Source of the DNA: Paramacrobiotus metropolitanus
Lineage: Eukaryota; Tardigrada; Eutardigrada; Parachela; Macrobiotidae
Length of the DNA stretch: 64,000 bases
Reading direction: 5' to 3'
Assembly (NCBI RefSeq): GCF_019649055.1
Contig: NW_026570283.1
Coordinates: 806,001-870,000, forward strand
Position 1 is the stretch's first letter, and every line of letters starts with the position of its first letter. A program made the translations under genes and the position numbers. The notes under the pieces were generated by a model that saw only the letters and a program-made list of their open reading frames with translations, was not told where the DNA came from and ran no database searches. Of this stretch, positions 57,278 through 64,000 are shown piece by piece.

Positions 57278-58086
57278 ATGACAGGACGCCGGGGCCGGGG
57301 AGGAAGGAAGAGACCGTCCGGCGCCCGGGAGTTGCCAGCGAAACGTACGACCCGCGCCGGCGCGAGTTCTCGTGGCATCCCCGCCGCGGCACTCGAGATC
57401 TCACCAGTTGGGAGCGGCTGCTCAGCGCAGGCCAAAAGCAGCATCGACGAGCAGATTGCTCAAGCCCAGCGAAACCTGCAGCTGCTGCAGGCGCAGAAGC
57501 AGTCGGCCTCCAGTGGACGCGCCGCGGAGCCGGATGTTATTCCCCTCGAATCAGTGCCGCCACCAATTGTTCAGCCATCCGAGACCAACATGATTCTCCA
57601 ACTGATGATGAACCAGATCAACCAACTCACCCAGCGAATTAACGACAGCCAGCCGGCGTCATCGTCAAACAGCGCATCCGCTAACAGTAAGAAGGCACCG
57701 CCGCTACCGGCAGGGTTTCCATTTGTAAATGAAAGTGCTTGGAAGAACTCTACGATCTAACTGTAAACGTAGACTTAGACAAGTTGCTCAGAGCTAACAG
57801 CATAATGTCGCCAATCCACGGTGAAGCAAAAATTGAGATCAGAGACGGTAGCTATGTTCTGTCAGATTCTAAACCAAGAAAGGTCACGATTACTTCGTTT
57901 ACTCAATGGACGGAAGCATTCATGGTTTTCCGACGGGTACGCGGCTACTACCATCCGGCACTGGAGCATCCGCTGAATAATTACCAGGCCATTATAACGG
58001 ACTTAGAGGGTATCTACGCGCCAGTCGTATGGTTAATTTCTATTGTCACACCCGAGCCACACCCCATTGTTAATCGCTTTGGTTAA
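57278..58086 (+). pseudogene. gag-like retroelement ORF split by a frameshift
   Basis: The first ORF (57278-57760) has a basic RGRGGRKRPS start, a coiled-coil-like stretch (IDEQIAQAQRNLQLLQAQKQ) and a Pro/Ser-rich linker ending near GFPFVNES. At about 57738 the sense continues in another frame to 58086 with LDKLLRANSIMSP, VTITSFTQWTEAFMVFRRV and a YHPALEHPLNNYQAII-type segment. The W..AF..F......P pattern is like the gag-like protein of animal retroelements, often those of the tyrosine-recombinase (DIRS) type; I infer this from memory of the pattern only. No reverse transcriptase follows. A single-base change separates the two frames, so it is a damaged copy or uses frameshifting. Confidence 0.45.
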
Positions 58087-58881
58087 TGTTATATTGTTCT
58101 GCTCTTATTAATGCAAACTTCTGTCGCCGACGATCACTGTATAAGCAGCACTGCGATGCTGCCAGAAAATACGCTCTGTTCACTTGGACTTTTTCATCAG
58201 TAAAGAGTTGCCACTAGCTGCTGTTTTGTTGCGAGTATAGTTGGTTAGTGTCATTGCCATCTTCCACTACTCCCTACCATCCCGGATAGTTATATAGCCA
58301 CACTTATACTCGTAACAGTGTCGCATGCACATTAATTTAATTTTAATAATAGAAATTTTTTTAATTTTATCTGTTTAAATCCATTATAAAGTGCAAAAGC
58401 TGAAAGGAAATTCTTAGGTTCTGACGCTTGCTTGCTCTGCAGTAGTAGCACGGAGGAATCGTCCTTAATTTTAGCGAAAGTGTTTCCAGTAAAAAATCAT
58501 GCTTGCCGAATTACTCTACGTGGCAAAGAACGTGGACTAAGCCTTTAAATTTGAATTTGACATCGGTAGGTGGACGATGGTATGACTATGACAAAATGTA
58601 ATGTGACTGATGTATTGTATATACAAGTACTTGAACGCAGCTATGCCTTTATGTAACGCGGCGGCGTCTTGCCATTATGTCACGTAGCTCAGGAGAATCA
58701 GCAGCCTGGAGCGTTAGTAGAGTCTGAACTAAACTGAGTCTGTCTGATTTATAAATGCTGTGCTTATGTTCTTAGTGTCAGGCTCAATAATCTCAGTTTA
58801 CCGTACACCACACAACAGTAAATTTTGTGTCAGTTGATAGTGTATCTGCTACCTGTGCGCGCGCAACTGGACGGAAGTAGA

Positions 58882-59130
58882 ATGCAGCGTTTAATTTCTC
58901 TGTCTTGCCTGATGTGTGGACTGGTTCTGTTCTCATCGATCGACAATGGAGCGTGTATACGGGGAAGCAGGGTAAAATCGGTGTTGGACCCTAATTTTGT
59001 ACCGATACCCATTGCAAATGGTACATCTGTGGCGGCTAAGGGGAATTCGACTATCACATCAACTGTCGCCGGAGCTGCCGCTGCAGGCGAAAAGACAAGG
59101 AATTCCGAAGCCATTGTTTCCCATAGTTAA
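58882..59130 (+). CDS. small secreted protein, possibly first exon of a longer gene
   Basis: From ATG 58882 an 82-codon frame starts with a signal peptide (MQRLISLSCLMCGLVLFSSI, cleavage near NGAC). It is followed by a Ser/Thr/Ala/Gly-rich segment with N-glycosylation sites (NGTS, NSTI) and a stop at 59130. A TATAAAT at 58751 is suitably placed upstream. No domain is recognised, and the downstream splice partner, if any, is not evident. Confidence 0.45.
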   Translation: MQRLISLSCLMCGLVLFSSIDNGACIRGSRVKSVLDPNFVPIPIANGTSVAAKGNSTITSTVAGAAAAGEKTRNSEAIVSHS

Positions 59131-59419
59131 CAACTTTGCTGTTACTGGTTGTTGTCAAGCGATTTTCGAACGAATTCCTTCGAAAATTCTTCATCTGGTG
59201 TATAATCAATTGCTATTAAACTTCTATCGAATGCTGCTGGCACGAGGAAATTCACTTCGGTATACCCACAACCAATACTTTCACCGAACGGCTAATGGGC
59301 GACCACAAGGACCATTGATTACTCAAGGGATTAGGGCAGTTTGTGAACAATACAGTGTCAATAATAATCATATCAAGAGCAATTACGCGGCGTACATAGT
59401 AAAGCTAAATAGTACATAA

Positions 59420-60980
59420 ATCCCAGCCACTATGTAAAACGTCGCTCTTTTTAAAAATTAATGACAAACTGCTTTTTTGTACTTTTTTCCAAATTCAGCA
59501 AATTATCAGTAAAATCCGGACTACATATAACCAAGTTCAATGGACCACTGTTTCAGCTACCAAGAAAGTCGAAACTTCTTCATAACTATTCACTACGATT
59601 TACATAGTACAGCAGCGGGGAAATTTTCTCTCGTGCGCTGGTTTGCGCGGCCTAAACTTCCCTTTTAATACTACTGGCTGTCTTTTAGCGCTCAAATTTT
59701 ATTATGTTATTGTACGTCGTGCATCGCGAAGGCCTCTTTGTTGCTCAGACGCTTATTGACGATTGTCGGACAAGATTTTTATACAAGCAACGGATGCTTG
59801 TCTGCAAAAATCTCGGTCAATGAATTCGAAGCATAAGTAACAATAAATCATTTTAAAAAACGGGCGCCATACAGACTTCTTCTATACGCCGCCGTATACG
59901 TACACTACGTAAATTCATAATTATTATAAGGGTAAGAATATCAATATGCGTCAGTCGTATCAAATATAAGATATAACGATTTAGGGTGTGCTTCTCGGAA
60001 AACCAGTACGTACATTTTTGCTGCACGAGCATTGCTTTTTAGGCAAGCACAGAGTGCGTACTTTATCTACCTACAGCAAAAAGTGCCGGTTGACGGTGGC
60101 TTGATCCATGTATGACTACTTCAATTGCATATAATTCGCTGCGTTGGTCGGTGCCGACGTTGCGCCATGTTCGACCTCGTGCAATTTACAAGAAACAACA
60201 TAGCAAACAAGATTTTCAGAAAGTTAAAAAAATCAAAAGCGATAATCTGTAGTAATGAGTCTAATGGCTTATAAATCGGTCGTATATGTACGAGGTACAT
60301 GACGAGTTGGCGAGAAACGCTCTATAGCCACTTTCAGGCCTCCCAAACATTTCGTGCTTGGATGTTGTTCGCATTCTGTTTGCCCACTTGATAACTTAAC
60401 GCTCTACAGTACGGAGTAGATCCCGTTGCCATGTTCGCTCCCGTTGCTGTCTATATATGCTGTTTTCATGTTCGCTCGAGTGAACTTCTGAATTTTTCAA
60501 GAACTTATGTAACTGTTGTGGAGTTTCGTACGGTATACTGCCGAAAGTGTACTGAGTAATTACAGTACACACAGTATATCGGCTACAATAATGTTATGCA
60601 GAGTGTGAAACGTGAAATTTGCAGAGTTTCGGGCTTTAATTTTCTGGAAGGGTTAATTGAGATTGGAAATGTGCAAGTCCACTGGTGGGGTCGCCGTTAA
60701 AAAATTTAATAATAAACCAACAATTGATGTGCAACAGAAATATCAAACGCACTGGCAAAACCTGCCAGCGCTGTCGAACGAAGCAGCGGTCGTTTACGCA
60801 ATAAAGCAGGCTTTAAGCAGCATGCAATTAAGCGAAGCGCCTGCTTTTTTTTGGTTGTACTCGTATATTGCATTGTGCCAGACTGCCAGTCTATACAATA
60901 TCAAGCGGAAAAACATTGAGGTAGGTACACTTTGAATACAAAAGTGGTCATTTCTAATCAATAAATGCGGTAGTTTCTGG
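59420..60980. other. intergenic, no supported gene
   Basis: Only short ORFs; no clear repeats. It ends near the 3' side of the minus-strand GPCR. Confidence 0.45.
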
Positions 60981-61093
60981 TTGTTCTGGTCCGTGATCAT
61001 AACGCCGTTGCTTCTTGTTTTCTCCTTGAACAGGGTAACAAACCGGCGGAAAAGGTTGCCACGCGCCACACAACCAGTAACCGACACTAGTTT

Positions 61094-62142
61094 CTACACT
61101 CTCTCGAATGGGTGTTCTCGCACGCGGTCTTCTGCTTGCGGTGCTACTGAGTTCTCCATGGGGGAAAGCTCCATCTGGGGAGCGACCTGGCGGTTAAGCG
61201 GACAACATGATAAATTAATACTGGGTAAACAGCATCGTATTGGAGTGCATATTTCTCCCCAAACCGCACGTAGCTGGGGCATGGTTAGGGAGATAAACAG
61301 CGGTTGGATTATAATGGGAACAAAATAAAGATATCCGCCGTACGTGTCCAAAATAAAGATATCTCGCTCTGGTAACAACAGCAGTATTCGCTTAAAACAA
61401 GGCCTATTTTGCTAGGAAGCCAGCAAACTATTTCAATTGCTGTTAAGGCGGTATAGGTCCAGAATTGTCGACTCCTGCCCCGAGAACGTCGCCACCGTCT
61501 GTAATGCGCACAGGCGATATAAATGTATGTTAGAATATTAAAGCCGAGTGGTGCTAAATGAGCCGCTATGGGTAGATAGGTCGCATATAACGATGGGTGA
61601 TCCGGATCTATGCATTCAACGGTAGAATGGGGAAGTTTCGATACGTCCAAGATAATTTGGGGTAAATACATTGCGTGCACGATACAGAATAAGACACCGG
61701 AAATGCCAACGGCCATCCGTGTTGTGTAGCGATTTTTATATGGGATTGGAAACAAACTGGCCATGGCCCGGTTAAATGATACGGTCCAATGAATCCACAG
61801 CAACACCGACGTGGTCACGGAATCGGCATAAAAGACTATAGCACAATAAATCTTTGTCACGGGATTCTCAGTGCCGTACAGTGGATCGACGATATAGTAC
61901 ATGGTGCCCAGAGTGACCGCGCAAAAGATATTCGCCATTAGTAGGAGCAGGACATGCATCTTGAACGAAGATTGTGGAACCCGCTTCTTGACTCCATAAA
62001 ATACGAGGGCGTTTATTGCGACTGCCACGCAAAGACCACCGGCCACTAGCAAAATCTCGTACCATGTTGCCGATTTTGACGTTGACGATGTTGTCGCGTT
62101 ATTGTAAGCCCCGATGGACTGGTTGTCGGATGAATTATCCAT
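61094..62142 (-). CDS. rhodopsin-like GPCR with TM7 in a different frame
   Basis: The start is taken as MDNSSDNQSIGAYNN, with N-glycosylation sequons; an upstream in-frame ATG at 62184 lies in an inverted repeat. TM1 is GGLCVAVAINALVFYGV, TM2 LLLLMANIFCAV, TM3 ends FNRAMA (the DRY position), TM4 is VGISGVLFCIVHAMYLP, TM5 YIYIACAHY, and TM6 IEIVCWLPS. This frame stops at 61309.
The expected TM7 and helix 8 are nevertheless there in the adjacent frame: YLYFVPIIIQPLFISLTMPQ then LRAVWGE (cf. NPxxY...F), followed by a cysteine-rich tail (CTPIRCC) that ends at 61094. A 15-bp direct repeat, offset by 28 bp, lies exactly at the junction, but removing one copy does not restore the TM7 frame. An intron would have to be about 30 nt. 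A frameshifted pseudogene or a sequence error is the simplest reading. Confidence 0.75.
61321..61363. repeat. 15-bp direct repeat at the GPCR frame break
   Basis: CAAAATAAAGATATC occurs at 61321-61335 and 61349-61363, an offset of 28 bp (not a multiple of three), inside the TM6-TM7 loop of the receptor. Confidence 0.97.
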
Positions 62143-62170
62143 AGTGGCGTCTGAATAAAAAACAGGTACA

Positions 62171-62587
62171 TCGCTTTTTCTCATATTCCGGTCACTTTGA
62201 GTGTATGGTTTTATATTTCGGTCACCAAGTATTAAAATTTCCTGACAAAACGAAGGTCACATAGATCATTAATTTTTACAAAAACGACTTCTTTCATTAA
62301 ATCTGAACGAAAACATCAATAAATTTTTAAGAAAAACAAACAAATAACAGAAACTCAGAACCAAGTGAGACGCAAAACACTGGGCCTTTCCGTCTATGAA
62401 CTTCAACAAAGGAAATTTAATGGACCCCTGAAGAGTGTGCGGGTGGGCTTGCTCAGGGAACTGCACATTTGACGGTTGGCTACAGGCGCATATTCATGTA
62501 ATGCGCCACATGTGCGGTCGCACCAGTGACCGGTGACCGAAATATGAAACCATACACTCAAAGTGACCGGAATATGAGAAAAAGCGA
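62171..62587. mobile_element. 417-bp inverted-repeat element, 56-bp arms
   Basis: 62171-62226 and 62532-62587 are reverse complements with a single mismatch. The arms contain CATATTCCGGTCACTTTGAG. Each arm also contains ATGAGAAAAAGCGA reading outward, so ORFs seem to start with MRKS on both sides; that is a by-product of the repeat. The interior is non-coding. Confidence 0.92.
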
Positions 62588-63575
62588 AGTAGCGTCAAAT
62601 GCAGCAGTGGTCAGTATGAAGCGGAAACGGATTTCTGTAGATTTCGTTTATGAGCAGCGTATTATAAAAGCCGTGGGTATATCATTGTTTAGCGGCATGT
62701 CAGCCGCTGTTTTCTCATTACTCAATAATCATCCAGAAAGTTCGGTGTTTGTTGGATGCCAGGTGTTATATTAGAGAAAAGCGATTTTCTGCCGTTTTCT
62801 CCGTATGGCTCGCGCTCGCGCTCACCCAAAGTAATCTAATACGATGGAAGGCGGACAGATGCCATCGCTGCTGTTGCCAAAGGCCCGTGATATTTGCGGT
62901 GCAATAAATATACATACTAGTCTTCTCATAATAATCGGAAAGCGAGGCAGGCATTTGGCGTTTCCTGGACTGAACAGGCCGGTTAACTACGAGTAATATG
63001 ACACCGATCGTTACCTTGCGGGTCGATATGGCGGTGGAGAAAGATTTGTCTTCCTGTTGCACTCGCGATCTACACATCCTGTACCGACAGATTGACCATT
63101 TGCAGGCAAACTGCTACAAATACAGTATTATTGTGCAATCTGCGTTGTAAATGCCCACTGCTTGCGTTTGCTTCCAGTTATTTTGACCAAGGCACAATCT
63201 GTAGGCCGGATCCAAATTTGTAAAAAAAAGATGTTTTTGCAGAAACGTAGTATAAGCAAATGCAATGGCCCTGCTACCGCAGTCAAATGCAAATTTTCGA
63301 AATTCGTTGTTTTCTGATTTGCTTATTAGTAAAAGAAAAAGTTTTTCACGGTGTGCAAAAATGCACAGAACAATAACATTTTTGAAAGCTGGCAATTTAA
63401 CAGCGGCGGCAGGGACCACCGCACGCGGGTTTCGCTTGCCTTGGTACTCGGCAGCTGCCAGAGTTCACGGCTAATGGCCTAATGTGACGCCCGCAAAATG
63501 ACTTCTACCATAATATTACTAAATTAAGTTTAGTAATTTATACTTCTACGCATAAAGCCTGTGCAGTGTGCAGTG

Positions 63576-63689
63576 CCGCTCTATATTTCTGCAGTCTACT
63601 GGCGCAGCTTACCAGCTTTACAATTCAAAAAAATAGTACAAGTGGTAAAGCTTCGCCAGTAGACTGCAGTGTTGTAGACTGTAGAGCGG
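63576..63689. repeat. inverted repeat (16-bp perfect core arms)
   Basis: CTGCAGTCTACTGGCG at 63589-63604 pairs with 63654-63669. An outer CCGCTCTA pairs with TAGAGCGG at the edges. It is a probable small foldback. Confidence 0.85.
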
Positions 63690-63835
63690 AAACAGGAGCC
63701 GGCATACCGCTAAGTTGGTCATGCCGATATGTATAATAATAATTTATTTCCGCCGTAATTTTCGTTAATCTTGCGCTCTGGTTTTGCGGTGGCAGAAGGC
63801 TGAGCAAAATAATTTCAATACGTTTTGAAGTTATG

Positions 63836-63981
63836 TACTGTATTTTCACAAGTTTAAGGAACGCTCCAGGGGCCGGGCCGCGCACACGAGTTGTCGGCCC
63901 CTTTGAGATCAAAGCCGACCGACGGTCCGGCTACGCTGGCCACGCCCCCACCCTGTTCCTTAAACTTGTGAAAATACAGTA
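63836..63981. mobile_element. 146-bp MITE, 27-bp perfect TIRs, GC-rich core
   Basis: The left arm 63836-63862 starts TACTGTATTTTCACAAG and is the exact reverse complement of 63955-63981. The outermost TA on each side fits a TA target site. The core is strikingly GC-rich (GGGGCCGGGCCGCGC) compared with its AT-rich arms and surroundings. Confidence 0.93.
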
Positions 63982-64000
63982 CTTGTAAACTTTCTATCTG

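Noticed and set aside
60981-61328. 115-codon plus-strand ORF
   Set aside because: It lies antisense to the TM7 and C-terminal tail of the minus-strand GPCR and has no independent support.
62526-62774. Plus-strand ORF starting with a duplicated MRKS sequence as a second receptor start
   Set aside because: The similarity is confined to the inverted-repeat arm; the rest of the frame has no relation to the receptor.

Overview
This window is eukaryotic, from a small metazoan. Its genes are split by short GT-AG introns, it carries two rhodopsin-like GPCR genes and a ten-cysteine TIL inhibitor, and it is rich in non-LTR retrotransposon copies, hAT and TA-flanked MITEs, foldbacks and tandem repeats. 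There is no operon structure, no ribosome-binding site logic and no recognisable rRNA or tRNA gene. A tardigrade-like or similarly compact invertebrate genome is my guess. It rests on general character only and is weak.

Layout. 1-4.6 kb: a hairpin, a microsatellite, and exons of an unrecognised minus-strand gene. 5-6.1 kb: 5'-truncated copy of a non-LTR retrotransposon. 7.9-10.8 kb: about 30 units of a 93-bp satellite. 11.3-16 kb: a 1.2-kb segmental duplication, a G-rich hAT MITE with a perfect 8-bp target duplication, and a GGTACC-type minisatellite. 18.9-20.5 kb: two-exon class A GPCR. 20.8-23.9 kb: a complete-looking 927-aa retrotransposon ORF (zinc finger, reverse transcriptase, restriction-like endonuclease). 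24.5-28.6 kb: a secreted protein of about 1,288 residues made almost entirely of a 12-residue Pro/Ala repeat. 30.2-34.5 kb: an element with 131-bp inverted repeats, split by a 1.53-kb hAT element; it encloses the promoter and first exon of a TIL-domain gene, and a decayed TIL copy follows. 36.5-38.7 kb: a secreted Gln/Gly/Tyr-rich protein gene, with a 428-bp foldback and an 84-bp perfect palindrome in its first intron. 41.2-48.2 kb: two paralogous four-exon genes for an unnamed glycosylated cell-surface protein; they share exon lengths, intron phases and promoter blocks. 49.5-58 kb: retroelement and transposase relics, a pair of related tandem arrays with matching terminal hairpins, a GPCR fragment, and a TIR element. 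58.9-62.2 kb: a small secreted ORF and a second GPCR whose TM7 lies in another frame. 62.2-64 kb: three inverted-repeat elements.

The host genes do not form one pathway. Most encode secreted or membrane proteins (signal peptide, GPCR, GPI- or TM-anchored, inhibitor), spaced by transposon-derived DNA that in several cases sits inside introns or next to promoters. Exon boundaries given here were chosen by splice-site consensus plus phase agreement. Where phases do not agree I say so.
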